From positions 1 to 64,000 of the forward strand of contig JAIXOR010000064.1 of the NCBI GenBank assembly GCA_027486655.1: DNA of 64,000 nucleotides, read 5' to 3'. The position numbers and the translations under genes are program-made. Numbering within the stretch: the stretch's first letter is position 1; every line of letters starts with the position of its first letter. The notes below the pieces were generated by a model that had not been told where the DNA came from, did not search any database, and saw only the letters and a program-made list of their open reading frames with translations. Positions 45,224 to 55,320 of the stretch are shown one piece after another. The stretch is from Verrucomicrobiaceae bacterium. GTDB taxonomy: Bacteria; Verrucomicrobiota; Verrucomicrobiia; Verrucomicrobiales; Akkermansiaceae.

Positions 45224-46252
<1,029 letters not shown>

Positions 46253-46277
46253 GCGCTCCGTTGGATCGCACCCGGCC

Positions 46278-47090
46278 ATGAAGCCGCTCAATCTCATCGC
46301 ACTGCTGCTTTTCCTGGGTGGAGCCGTCTGGGCCCTGACCCGCAGCGATCGTGCGGTCCGGGAGATCCAGAATGCCTACTTCTCGGCGATGACGCCCTTC
46401 CTCAAGTCCGGCTCGGAATTGGAAACCCGCGCGCGTGCCTTCCTGCAGGAAACCAAACACTCGAAGGAACTCGAGGCCGAACTCGAAACGCTCCGCCCCG
46501 AACTCGGCAGGCTGAGGCTTTACGAAAACCGCTGCCGCACGCTTGAGGAAGAGAACGCCCAGCTCCGCCACGCGCTGGATTTCAAAAAAGCCACCCACTT
46601 CGAGGTGGTGGCCTCACGGGTCATCCGCCGCAACCCAAGCACCTGGTGGCAGACTGTGGAAATCGATGCCGGGTCCAAGCGCGGTGTCGGCACCCAGCTC
46701 GCCGTGCTGTCCAACGACGGCCTGGTCGGCAAGATCGACCGCATCGACAACGGTGGCGAGCGTTCCTCGGTCCTCCTTCTCACGGATGAGAAATGCCAGG
46801 TCTCCGCCTGGGTCGAGGGATCGCCGGAAGTGGGCATCCTCAGCGGCCAGCGCGGCGGCTTCGACGGCGATCCCGTGCTGCGCCTTCGTTTCCTTTCCCC
46901 CAATGCCGCCGTCCGCCCGGGACAGCGCGTGTTCACCACCGGCCGCGGAGGCATCTTCCAGGCCAACATCCTTCTCGGAGAGATCCTGTCCGTCGAAAAA
47001 GGCGCACTTGATTCCGAAGCACTCGTCCGACCCTCGGTGAACTTCGCGGATCTTGGTGCGGTATTCGTGGTGCTCTCCGCCGATTCCTGA
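46278..47090 (+). CDS. mreC: MreC rod-shape scaffold
   Basis: A 270-residue bitopic protein. A membrane helix at residues 4-20 (NLIALLLFLGGAVWAL) precedes a coiled-coil at about 45-85 (ETKHSKELEAELETLRPELG, CRTLEEENAQLRHAL). The periplasmic beta domain follows, with VIRRNPSTWWQTVEIDAGSK, NDGLVGKIDRID and TTGRGGIFQANILLGEIL. It links MreB to the peptidoglycan synthases. MreD starts 5 nt after its stop. Confidence 0.93.
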   Translation: MKPLNLIALLLFLGGAVWALTRSDRAVREIQNAYFSAMTPFLKSGSELETRARAFLQETKHSKELEAELETLRPELGRLRLYENRCRTLEEENAQLRHALDFKKATHFEVVASRVIRRNPSTWWQTVEIDAGSKRGVGTQLAVLSNDGLVGKIDRIDNGGERSSVLLLTDEKCQVSAWVEGSPEVGILSGQRGGFDGDPVLRLRFLSPNAAVRPGQRVFTTGRGGIFQANILLGEILSVEKGALDSEALVRPSVNFADLGAVFVVLSADS

Positions 47091-47095
47091 CGCCA

Positions 47096-47683
47096 GTGAT
47101 CCGATACTCCATCACCACGATCCTGCTCCTGCTCGCCGCCTTCGTCGTGCAGCAGTTCCTGCCTGCCTTCACCGGCATGCACCACTCGCGGATCCTGCTC
47201 GTGCAGCTCGTGTTTCTCTGCTGTGCCGTCACCGTCGGCCAGCCGACCATGCTGCTGCTCGCCTTCATCGGCGGGTTCTTTTGGGACGCGCAATGCGCCC
47301 TCGGCCCGCATGGTGGCGACCCTTCCGTTTACACCCAACAGGTGGAGAACCTGCGTTTCGGATACTCCGTCCTGCTTTTCGGCGGCATGGGTTTCCTGAT
47401 GCAGGGCATCCAGCCGTTGTTCAAGCAGGGCAAGTGGCAGTTCTCCGCGCTGCTTTCCGGCATCGCCGTGTTTCTCTACCTGGCCGCGGAATATGCCATC
47501 ATCAGCTTCGTGCGCGGCGGCTTTTTCCTGAACCGGCCGACGCTGCTGCAGATGCTCTTCACCTCACTGCTCACCATGTTGTTCTCGCCCCTGCTTTTCT
47601 GGCTGCTCTTCCGCATCGCCGGGGCCTGCGACCACTCCATCAATCCCGAAGCAGGCCGCAACCGCCGACGCCGCGCCTTCTGA
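47096..47683 (+). CDS. mreD: MreD rod-shape membrane protein
   Basis: A 195-residue protein from GTG 47096, hydrophobic throughout with about five to six membrane segments (ITTILLLLAAFVVQQFLP, ILLVQLVFLCCAVTVG, ALLSGIAVFLYLAAEYAI and LLTMLFSPLLFWLLFRI). It is similar in size and position to MreD rather than strongly conserved in sequence, as is normal for this family. Position between mreC and the PBP2 gene makes the call firm. Confidence 0.88.
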   Translation: MIRYSITTILLLLAAFVVQQFLPAFTGMHHSRILLVQLVFLCCAVTVGQPTMLLLAFIGGFFWDAQCALGPHGGDPSVYTQQVENLRFGYSVLLFGGMGFLMQGIQPLFKQGKWQFSALLSGIAVFLYLAAEYAIISFVRGGFFLNRPTLLQMLFTSLLTMLFSPLLFWLLFRIAGACDHSINPEAGRNRRRRAF

Positions 47684-47689
47684 CAACCC

Positions 47690-49873
47690 ATGGAACCCGG
47701 ATACCGACTTCGCCTGTATCTGCTGACGGCCCTCGTGCTCGTCGGCTTCGGCGCGTTGCTGACCCGGCTCCATGAGTTCCAGATCCTCCGCCGCAACGAG
47801 TTCCTCAACCTCGTCCCCGGAAACCGCACCGTCACCGTCAGGGAACCCGGCATCCGCGGTGAAATCACCGACCGCAACGGCATCACCCTGGCCCGCAACC
47901 TCCGCCGCTACGAAGTCTCGTTCAATCTGGAGGAAATCCGCGACGCCTTCCTCGCCCAGCACGAGGATGACAGGACGATCGAGCGCCTCGCCAACGAAAA
48001 GGGCCTGCCCCGCAAGCGGGAGGAGAAGGACATCGTCTCCATCGTCAAGGACGGCAAGGAAAGCACCATCGAGCGCCTGCGCGCCCTCGGCCTCGCCAAG
48101 AACTTCAAAGCCAGCGATCTGCGCACCCATTTCCTCACCCACGGCGGACTCATTCCCTACAGCTATCGCACGGATCTCGATTACGAGCAGTTTTCCAAAG
48201 TCGCCGAGCACAATCTCGCCCTGCCCGGAGTCTATCTCTCCATCCGCCCGCAGCGCCAGTATCCCTACGGATCCCTCGCCAGCCACATCATCGGCTATCT
48301 GAAACAATGGGAAAAAGGCGACGTGCCGGAAAGCGCCACCCGCAAGTACAACCACTACATCGGCGACGAAAAGGGCATCGCCGGAGTCGAGGCCAGCATG
48401 GACGAGATCCTGCGGGGCCCCGAAGGCCGCAAGACCATCGTCAAGGACGAGAAGGGACGCACCATCCGCATGTCGGACTACACGAAACCCGGCATCGGCG
48501 CGAAACTCCAGCTCACCATCGACGCCAGGAAACAATACCTCCTCGAAAACGTGCTGCGCCGCGCCGGCAGGGCCTCGGGCGTCGTGATGGACGTCAACAC
48601 CGGCGAGATCCTCGCGATGGCCTCCGTGCCGGACTACGACCCCAATGCCTTCGTCCCCAGCATCGACGCCAAGCGCTGGAAGGCCTACAACGAAAACAAG
48701 CGCCTCTCCCCCTTCACCAACCGAGCCATCTCCGCCTTCACGCCCGGCTCAACCATGAAGGTCGCCACCGCGGTCTCCGGCGCCCTCCAGGGCATGGCAA
48801 GCCGCTCGTTCTCCTGCGATGGATACGTCGCCTACGGAAACCACAAGGTCGGCTGCTGGCTCTACAACCAGAGCAAGGGCAGCCACGGCACGCTCAACCT
48901 CTCCAAAGCCCTCCAGCAATCCTGCAACCCCTACTTCAACAAACTCGCCAACACCATCGGCTGGAAGGCCATGGTCGAGGGCTGCCAGATGGTCGGCATC
49001 GGCAAGCGCACCGGCGTGGAATTGCCAAAGGAGGAAGCCGGCATCCTGCCCGGCAGCCGCTCGTGGAGGGCCGCCAACCCCGGCGGCGTGATGACCCCCG
49101 TCCTCACCGCTTTCCTCTCGATCGGCCAGGGGGATACCATGGCCACTCCACTCCAACTCTGCGCGATGACCGCCGCCATCGCCAACGGCGGCAAATACTT
49201 CCAACCAAGGATTGTTAGAAAAGCCGTCTCCGAGGAAGGCCTCGACGTCCTCCAGGACAAACCGAAACTGCTCGTCGATCTGATCGAGTCCGGCATCGCC
49301 GCCAAGGATTTCGAACTCATCCGCAAAGGCATGTGGATGGCCGTCAACTCACCGGGCGGCACCGCCAGCAAGGTGCGCATGCCAAAGATCGAGGTCGCCG
49401 CCAAAACCGGCACCGCGCAGACCACCGACAACGGCCAGAAATCCAACAACTCCTGGGTCATCAGCTTCGCGCCCTACGAGAAACCCCGCTACGCCGTCTG
49501 CGTGCTCGTGCAGAACGCCGGCTCCGGCGGCAAAGTCTGCGGACCTCTCGTCCACCTCATCTACCGCGGCCTCTTCGCCCAGGACGAGGGACTCAAACTC
49601 CCGCTGCGCCCGCAAAAGGAATTCGGCGGAAACACCGAGCGCATCGAGGAAATCCAGCTCCCCGACGACATCCTCGCCGCAATCTCCGCGGATCCCGCCG
49701 CAGACACAGGCACCGCCGGCGAGACCGGTGAGGAAGCCGGAGAAGTCGCCGCGGAAATCACCCCTTCCACCCAGAATCATGAAACCACTGAACCTCCCAC
49801 CCCCACCCTCACCCCGGAAATCGACGATGAAGGCACCGTCATTCCACGCGCCACTCCAGTGAGCGAACCCTGA
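47690..49873 (+). CDS. mrdA: Penicillin-binding protein 2 (MrdA)
   Basis: A 727-residue class B transpeptidase. The N-terminal membrane helix is YLLTALVLVGFGALLTRL, then the pedestal domain (IRGEITDRNGITLARNL, YPYGSLASHIIGYL). The transpeptidase has the nucleophile motif STMK near residue 353, SCN near 410 and KTGTAQ near 572, all intact. The C-terminal 60 residues are low-complexity Glu/Thr/Pro/Ala. PBP2 makes the lateral-wall crosslinks of rod cells. The usual partner gene rodA is not next to it; RNase G follows instead. Confidence 0.94.
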   Translation: MEPGYRLRLYLLTALVLVGFGALLTRLHEFQILRRNEFLNLVPGNRTVTVREPGIRGEITDRNGITLARNLRRYEVSFNLEEIRDAFLAQHEDDRTIERLANEKGLPRKREEKDIVSIVKDGKESTIERLRALGLAKNFKASDLRTHFLTHGGLIPYSYRTDLDYEQFSKVAEHNLALPGVYLSIRPQRQYPYGSLASHIIGYLKQWEKGDVPESATRKYNHYIGDEKGIAGVEASMDEILRGPEGRKTIVKDEKGRTIRMSDYTKPGIGAKLQLTIDARKQYLLENVLRRAGRASGVVMDVNTGEILAMASVPDYDPNAFVPSIDAKRWKAYNENKRLSPFTNRAISAFTPGSTMKVATAVSGALQGMASRSFSCDGYVAYGNHKVGCWLYNQSKGSHGTLNLSKALQQSCNPYFNKLANTIGWKAMVEGCQMVGIGKRTGVELPKEEAGILPGSRSWRAANPGGVMTPVLTAFLSIGQGDTMATPLQLCAMTAAIANGGKYFQPRIVRKAVSEEGLDVLQDKPKLLVDLIESGIAAKDFELIRKGMWMAVNSPGGTASKVRMPKIEVAAKTGTAQTTDNGQKSNNSWVISFAPYEKPRYAVCVLVQNAGSGGKVCGPLVHLIYRGLFAQDEGLKLPLRPQKEFGGNTERIEEIQLPDDILAAISADPAADTGTAGETGEEAGEVAAEITPSTQNHETTEPPTPTLTPEIDDEGTVIPRATPVSEP

Positions 49874-49920
49874 TCTTCCACAAAACACTCACTCTAACAA
49901 TCATCCAAACAATCATCCAC

Positions 49921-51507
49921 ATGATCCAGCACATCAAAAGGCTCCTCGGCATCGGCAAGCCCGATCCCATGCGCGGCAACAGCATCATCGTCAACGTCGA
50001 GAAACTCGAACGCCGCGTCGCGTTGTTGGAAGACGGAATCCTCGAGGAATACACCGTCGAACGCGAAGGCGATCAGAACATCGTCGGCGGCATCTTCAAG
50101 GGTCGCGTCAAGAACATCGAACCCGGCCTCAAGGCCATGTTCGTGGACATCGGCCTGGACAAGAACGCATTCCTCCACTTCTGGGATGCCATCCCCGCGG
50201 CGCTCGATGCGGGACTGGAGGAAATCCAGCGCGAGGGCAAGAAGAAGCAGCAGAAGAAGATCACCTCCAAGGACATCCCGGACATCTATCCGGTCGGCTC
50301 GGAAATCGTCATCCAGGTGTCCAAGGGCCCCATCGGCACTAAGGGCCCGCGCGTCACCACCAACATCTCGCTCGCCGGACGCTACCTCGTCCTGATGCCC
50401 TACACCGAGCAGTTCGGCATCTCCCGCAAGATCGAGGACCCCAAGGAACGCCAGCGCCTCCGCAAGATCGTCCAGAAACTCTCCGTCCCCGAAGGCATGG
50501 GCGTCATCATGCGCACCGTCGCCCAGGGAACCCGCGCCCGCCACTTCGTTCGCGACCTCGCCATGCTCCTCGAGCAATGGAACGAAATCGAAGCGCGCCG
50601 CGCCGGCAACCCGGCCCCCGCATGCATCTTCCAGGAGCCCGGACTCATCGAGCGCACCGCCCGCGACTTCCTCACCGAGGAGGTCAACCAGATCATCTGT
50701 GACGACGCGGAGACCACCGAACAGATCCGCGCCATCGCCGGCAAGATCTCACGCCGTGCCAAACGCCGCGTGCACCACATGCCCGTCAGCACCCAGCCGA
50801 TCTTCGAACGCATCGGCATCCAGAAACAGATCGACGAAGCCTTCTCCCGCCAGGTCTGGCTGCCCTGCGGCGGTTACATCGTCATCGATGAAACCGAGGC
50901 CCTCATCGCCATCGACGTCAACACCGGCCGCAACCGCGGCTCCAAGGACGTGGACAAGATGATCCTCGAAACCAACATCGAGGCCGCCCGCGAAGTCGCA
51001 CGCCAACTCCGCCTCCGCAACATCGGCGGACTGGTCGTCATCGACCTCATCGACATGCGCCACCGCAAGGACCAGCAGGCGGTTTACAAGGCCATCAAGG
51101 ACCGGCTCAAGAAGGACAAGGCCAAGACCCAGGTTCTCCAGATCTCCCCCATCGGCCTGATGGAAATGACCCGCCAACGGCTCAACGAATCCCTCCGCGA
51201 TTCGATGTACGAACCCTGCCCTTACTGCCAGGGCCGCGCCCGCGTGAAGACCCCGATGACCATGTCCGTCGAGATCCAGCGCCGCCTCAACACCGTGATC
51301 CAGAAACACCGCGACTCCGTGGGCGACCTCGTCGTCATCGTCAACAGCGACGTGCTCAACCGCTTCAAGAGCGAGGACTCCAAGCTCCTTGTCGAACTCG
51401 AGCGCTCCCACTCCGGCCGCCTCATCTTCCGCTCGGACCCGGCCCTCAACCGCGAACGCTTCGCCATCATCGACGCCAAGACCGAGAAGACCCTCGATCA
51501 AGGCTGA
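49921..51507 (+). CDS. rng: Ribonuclease E/G family protein (RNase G)
   Basis: A 528-residue RNase E/G catalytic protein without the long C-terminal scaffold of RNase E. The N-terminal S1 domain spans about residues 45-135 and is interrupted by a Lys-rich insert (REGKKKQQKKITSKD). The catalytic aspartates lie in ALIAIDVNTGRNRG and GLVVIDLIDMRHRKD. The zinc-link motif is CPYCQGRAR near residue 440. It processes rRNA 5' ends and degrades mRNA. Placement after the mre/PBP2 genes mirrors the old name cafA from the mre region of E. coli. Confidence 0.93.
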   Translation: MIQHIKRLLGIGKPDPMRGNSIIVNVEKLERRVALLEDGILEEYTVEREGDQNIVGGIFKGRVKNIEPGLKAMFVDIGLDKNAFLHFWDAIPAALDAGLEEIQREGKKKQQKKITSKDIPDIYPVGSEIVIQVSKGPIGTKGPRVTTNISLAGRYLVLMPYTEQFGISRKIEDPKERQRLRKIVQKLSVPEGMGVIMRTVAQGTRARHFVRDLAMLLEQWNEIEARRAGNPAPACIFQEPGLIERTARDFLTEEVNQIICDDAETTEQIRAIAGKISRRAKRRVHHMPVSTQPIFERIGIQKQIDEAFSRQVWLPCGGYIVIDETEALIAIDVNTGRNRGSKDVDKMILETNIEAAREVARQLRLRNIGGLVVIDLIDMRHRKDQQAVYKAIKDRLKKDKAKTQVLQISPIGLMEMTRQRLNESLRDSMYEPCPYCQGRARVKTPMTMSVEIQRRLNTVIQKHRDSVGDLVVIVNSDVLNRFKSEDSKLLVELERSHSGRLIFRSDPALNRERFAIIDAKTEKTLDQG

Positions 51508-51548
51508 ACGCGGCCCGAAACCTGCTGCCACCGACGCCCGCCCCCACC

Positions 51549-52952
51549 ATGTCCCGCAAAACCAAACTCATCTGCACGCTCGGCCCCGCCACCGAGTCCG
51601 AGGAAATGATCGGCATGCTCATGGATGCCGGAACCAACGTGTTCCGCCTCAACATGAGCCATGCCAAACACGAATGGGCGGCCGGGCTTGTGAAGAAGGT
51701 CCGCAAACAGGCGGCCCAGCGCGACGCGCACATCGCCGTGCTCTTCGACCTCACTGGCCCGTCCATCCGCACCGGGGACCTGCCGGAACCCTACACGCTC
51801 GCCGATGGTGAGACCGTCGAGTTCCGCAAACTCGGCACGGAACCCACCGTGGAGAAATCCACCACGGTCAACTACGACGGACTGATGGGCGACGTCTCGG
51901 TGGGCAACACGCTCGTGGTCGACAACGGGGCCCTGCTCATGAACATCGACGTCGTCGAGGCGGATCGCATCCTCTGCACCGTCAAGACCCCGGGCACCAT
52001 GGGCTCGCGACGGCACATCAACCTGCCCGGCGTGCGCCTCAACCTGCCCGCCCTCACCGAAAAGGACCGCAAGGATCTCGCGCTGGCCGTCGAATGCGAG
52101 GCGGACTACATCGCCGGTTCCTTCGTCAGGGACGCCGCCCACGTCCGCGAACTGCGGGATGCGATGAAGGCGCTCGAAGGCGACGCCCAGATCATCGCCA
52201 AGATCGAGGATCAGGAGGCCGTGAAGAACATCGACGCGATCATCGCCGAGGCCGACGTCATCATGATCGCCCGCGGCGACCTGGGCACCGAGGTCGAGTT
52301 CGAGGAACTTCCCCTCCTCCAGCGCCGCATCATCAAGCGCTGCCACGAGCTCGGCACCCGCGTCATCGTCGCCACCCAACTTCTGGAATCCATGATCCAG
52401 AACCCCACGCCCACCCGTGCCGAAGTCACCGACGTGATGAACGCCGCCTACGAGGAGGCGGACGCGCTCATGCTTTCCGGAGAAACCTCCGTCGGCAGAT
52501 ACCCCGTACGCTGCGTGGATGCCCTCGTCCGGATCTCCACCCGCATCGAACGCACCGGCGGACAAGGATACGGCCAGACCATGTTCCTGCGCGATGAACG
52601 CCAGAAAGTCGCCCGCGCCGCGGTCACCCTCGCGGACTCGCTGCCGGATGCGCGGCTCGTCGTGCTCACCCGCCGCGGCGTGCTTGCCAACCAAGTGGCC
52701 ATGCTGCGGCCCCGCACCTCGGGTTTCTACGCCGTCACCCCCAAGGAAACCGTCTGCCGCAAGCTCGCCCTCACCCGCGGCGTGAAAGCGATGAAACTCG
52801 CCTTCTCCGCCAACATCGAGGAAACCATCCAGCGCGTCAGCGACCAACTCCTCAAGGAAGACCTCGTCCGCTCCGGCACGCCCATCGTCATTGTTTCCGA
52901 CATTCTATCCGACCACTTCGGCGCGAACTCGATTCTGCTGCATCATGCGTGA
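51549..52952 (+). CDS. pyk: Pyruvate kinase
   Basis: A 467-residue enzyme. The N-terminal KTKLICTLGPATESEEMIG and FRLNMSHAKHEW match the family, as do the active-site block IIAKIEDQEAVKNIDAIIAE, the signature VIMIARGDLGTEV and VIVATQLLESM. The C-terminal domain is of normal size. It makes pyruvate and ATP from phosphoenolpyruvate. It starts 41 nt after the RNase G stop, so co-transcription is likely. It is followed by a small tandem repeat. Confidence 0.95.
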   Translation: MSRKTKLICTLGPATESEEMIGMLMDAGTNVFRLNMSHAKHEWAAGLVKKVRKQAAQRDAHIAVLFDLTGPSIRTGDLPEPYTLADGETVEFRKLGTEPTVEKSTTVNYDGLMGDVSVGNTLVVDNGALLMNIDVVEADRILCTVKTPGTMGSRRHINLPGVRLNLPALTEKDRKDLALAVECEADYIAGSFVRDAAHVRELRDAMKALEGDAQIIAKIEDQEAVKNIDAIIAEADVIMIARGDLGTEVEFEELPLLQRRIIKRCHELGTRVIVATQLLESMIQNPTPTRAEVTDVMNAAYEEADALMLSGETSVGRYPVRCVDALVRISTRIERTGGQGYGQTMFLRDERQKVARAAVTLADSLPDARLVVLTRRGVLANQVAMLRPRTSGFYAVTPKETVCRKLALTRGVKAMKLAFSANIEETIQRVSDQLLKEDLVRSGTPIVIVSDILSDHFGANSILLHHA

Positions 52953-52961
52953 GGTGAAAAG

Positions 52962-53028
52962 GTGAGTGGTCAATGGTGAGTGGTGAATGGAAGGCGCTGC
53001 CGTCCTCTCATCGCCAATTCCCATTCAC
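52962..53028. repeat. Short tandem 14-mer with inverted partner downstream
   Basis: GTGAGTGGTCAATG at 52962-52975 is repeated as GTGAGTGGTGAATG at 52976-52989 (one mismatch). GTGAATGG at 52983-52990 pairs with CCATTCAC at 53021-53028, giving a possible hairpin with a 30-base loop just after pyk. It may be a degenerate intergenic repeat or a weak transcript end. Confidence 0.5.
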
Positions 53029-53051
53029 GGATTCCCAATAACCCATCCACC

Positions 53052-53882
53052 ATGCATCTACTCCACGGCGATTGCCTCGAAGTCCTTCCCACTCTCGCCG
53101 CGGGTTCCATCGATCTCGTCGTCACGTCACCGCCTTACAATCTCGGCATTTCCTACAAGACCTTCAAGGACACCGCACCGCGTGCGGAATACCTTCAGTG
53201 GTGCCGCGCATGGGCCACGGAGCTGAAGCGCGTGATGACGGACGATGCCTCGTTCTTCCTCAACGTCGGTGCCGCGCCCGCCAATCCGCTGATGCCGCAC
53301 CAGCTCATTCTTGAACTCACCGACGGGGACGAGCCTCTGTTTGTTCTCCAAAACACCTTCCACTGGATCAAATCCATCACCATCGAGACCACGAAGGGCG
53401 AGCAGGTGAGCGCAGGCCACTTCAAGCCGATCAACTCCAAGCGCTACGTCAACGACTGCCACGAATACGTCTTCCACCTGACCAGAACCGGAAAAGTGGA
53501 ACTCGACCGCCGCGCCGCAGGCGTGCCCTACGCGGACAAGTCGAACATCGCCCGCTGGGGCCACACCGGTGGCACCGACCTCCGCTGCCGGGGCAACACC
53601 TGGTTCATCCCCTACGAGACCATCCAGTCCCGCGACAAGGAGCGCCCGCATCCCGCCACTTTTCCCGTTGCTCTCGCGGAGCAGTGCATCCGCCTCCACG
53701 GCAAGGGTGCGGACACCCGACTGCTCGATCCCTTCCTCGGCATCGGCACCTCCGCCCTCGCCGCCCAGCGGATGAAGCTCGCTTCGTTCACCGGCATCGA
53801 GCTGGACGCCCACTACCTGCAAACCGCCCGCGAACGCATCGAGACCGCGGACTCTGCAGCGCAGTCCGAGCTCAGCCTTTGA
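53052..53882 (+). CDS. Solitary beta-class DNA methyltransferase
   Basis: About 276 residues from ATG 53052. The catalytic motif IV (LVVTSPPYNLGISY) comes first, and the SAM-binding motif I (LLDPFLGIGTSALAA) comes near residue 227, the order of beta-class amino-methyltransferases. SPPY rather than DPPY suggests N4-cytosine methylation, though adenine methylation is possible. The recognition region lies between the motifs (about 90-210). No restriction endonuclease gene is adjacent, so it looks like an orphan with a regulatory or protective role. Its target is unknown. Confidence 0.88.
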   Translation: MHLLHGDCLEVLPTLAAGSIDLVVTSPPYNLGISYKTFKDTAPRAEYLQWCRAWATELKRVMTDDASFFLNVGAAPANPLMPHQLILELTDGDEPLFVLQNTFHWIKSITIETTKGEQVSAGHFKPINSKRYVNDCHEYVFHLTRTGKVELDRRAAGVPYADKSNIARWGHTGGTDLRCRGNTWFIPYETIQSRDKERPHPATFPVALAEQCIRLHGKGADTRLLDPFLGIGTSALAAQRMKLASFTGIELDAHYLQTARERIETADSAAQSELSL

Positions 53883-53979
53883 TGCGCCATCCGGCGGCTT
53901 GCAAAGAACTTGAAACGACGCACACGCGCCTTTCGTAAACGGAGGTTTCGGCTTATTCTTCCGTCCAAGTTCCACCGTC

Positions 53980-55311
53980 ATGAAACCCTTCTGCCCTGGC
54001 AATCCACTCGACCGCTACAGTTCGCGCCGCGAGTTCCTCTACGTCGGCCTGCTCGGCGGACTCGGACTCACCTTGCCCCAGTTCCTGCGGAGCCGGGCCT
54101 TTGGAGACACCAAGACCTACTCGACTCACGAGCCGGTGGCCCAGGGCATCATCCAGATTTTCCTGCCCGGAGGTCTCGCCCATCAGGAGTCCTTCGACCC
54201 CAAGCCCTTCGCGCCGGCTGAATACCGCGGACCCTTCGGTGCCATCAACACCTCGATTCCAGGCATCCAGTTCGGCCAGTTCATGCCGGAGATCGCCAAG
54301 ATCGCGGACAAGATCACCGTCATCCGCTCGATGTCCCACGGCGAGGCCGCCCACGAGCGTGGCACGCACAACATGTTCACCGGCTACCGCCCCTCGCCCG
54401 CCCTCGAGTATCCGTCGATCGGCTCGGTCATCTCCCACGAGCTCGGCCCGCGCAACGACCTGCCGCCCTACGTCTGCGTGCCCTCCGTGCCCAACGAGTA
54501 TGCGAATTCCGGCTACCTTTCCTCCGCCTTCGGTCCCTTCGCCCTTGGGGCAGACCCCGCCCAAGGCAACTTCCAGGTGCGCGATCTCAGCCTGCCCGGC
54601 GGCGTGGATGACAAACGCTTCGAGCGCCGCAAATCGCTCTTGGAAACCGTGGACCACCACTTCCGCAGCATGGAGGACTCCGATGCCATCGAGTCGATGG
54701 ACGCCTTCTATCAGCACGCCTACAAGCTGATCTCCTCACAGAAGGCACGCGAGGCCTTCAATCTCAAGGCGGAGCCGGACGCCATCCGCGACGAATACGG
54801 CCGCAATGCCGCCGGACAACGCATGCTGCTCGCCCGGCGCCTCATCGAAGGCGGCGTGCGCTTCGTCTCTCTCACCGCAGGCGGCTGGGACCACCACGAC
54901 AACCTCAAGGCCGGCATCGAAAAGAACCTCCCGGAAACCGACAAGGCGATCGCCGCGCTCATCCGCGACCTCGACCGCCGCGGCATGCTGGACAGCACGC
55001 TGGTGATGGTGACCACCGAGTTCGGCCGCACGCCCAAGATCAATCCCACCGCCGGGCGCGACCACTGGCCGCGCGTCTTTTCCACCATGCTCGCCGGCGG
55101 CGGTGTCAAACGCGGCTACATCCACGGCGCGTCCGATGCCCTCGGCGGAGAAGTCGACGAGAACGGCGTCACCGTGGCGGACTTCGCCACGACCATCTAC
55201 CACCAGATCGGCATCAACGCGGACAAGGAACTCATGTCCCCGGGCAGCCGCCCGATCGAGATCGTGGACGGTGGCCAGGTGCTGGACTCGATCCTTGCGA
55301 AAAAGGCGTGA
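53980..55311 (+). CDS. Tat-exported DUF1501 protein
   Basis: A 443-residue protein of the DUF1501 family, an alkaline-phosphatase-like fold abundant in Planctomycetes and Verrucomicrobia. The N-terminus SSRREFLYVGLLGGLGL is a twin-arginine signal. Family blocks are GGLAHQESFDPKP, VIRSMSHGEAAHERGTHNMF, FVSLTAGGWDHHDN and TTEFGRTPKINPTAGRDHWP, with many His/Asp metal-ligand candidates. The family is thought to include sulfatase- or phosphatase-like hydrolases, but no activity is proven. A pre-peptidase-domain protein gene follows after 9 nt. Confidence 0.87.
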   Translation: MKPFCPGNPLDRYSSRREFLYVGLLGGLGLTLPQFLRSRAFGDTKTYSTHEPVAQGIIQIFLPGGLAHQESFDPKPFAPAEYRGPFGAINTSIPGIQFGQFMPEIAKIADKITVIRSMSHGEAAHERGTHNMFTGYRPSPALEYPSIGSVISHELGPRNDLPPYVCVPSVPNEYANSGYLSSAFGPFALGADPAQGNFQVRDLSLPGGVDDKRFERRKSLLETVDHHFRSMEDSDAIESMDAFYQHAYKLISSQKAREAFNLKAEPDAIRDEYGRNAAGQRMLLARRLIEGGVRFVSLTAGGWDHHDNLKAGIEKNLPETDKAIAALIRDLDRRGMLDSTLVMVTTEFGRTPKINPTAGRDHWPRVFSTMLAGGGVKRGYIHGASDALGGEVDENGVTVADFATTIYHQIGINADKELMSPGSRPIEIVDGGQVLDSILAKKA

Positions 55312-55320
55312 TCCCTTCCC

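Noticed and set aside
52962-53028. Possible CRISPR or regulatory repeat after pyk
   Set aside because: Only two 14-base units, no spacers, no cas genes; treated as a minor intergenic repeat.
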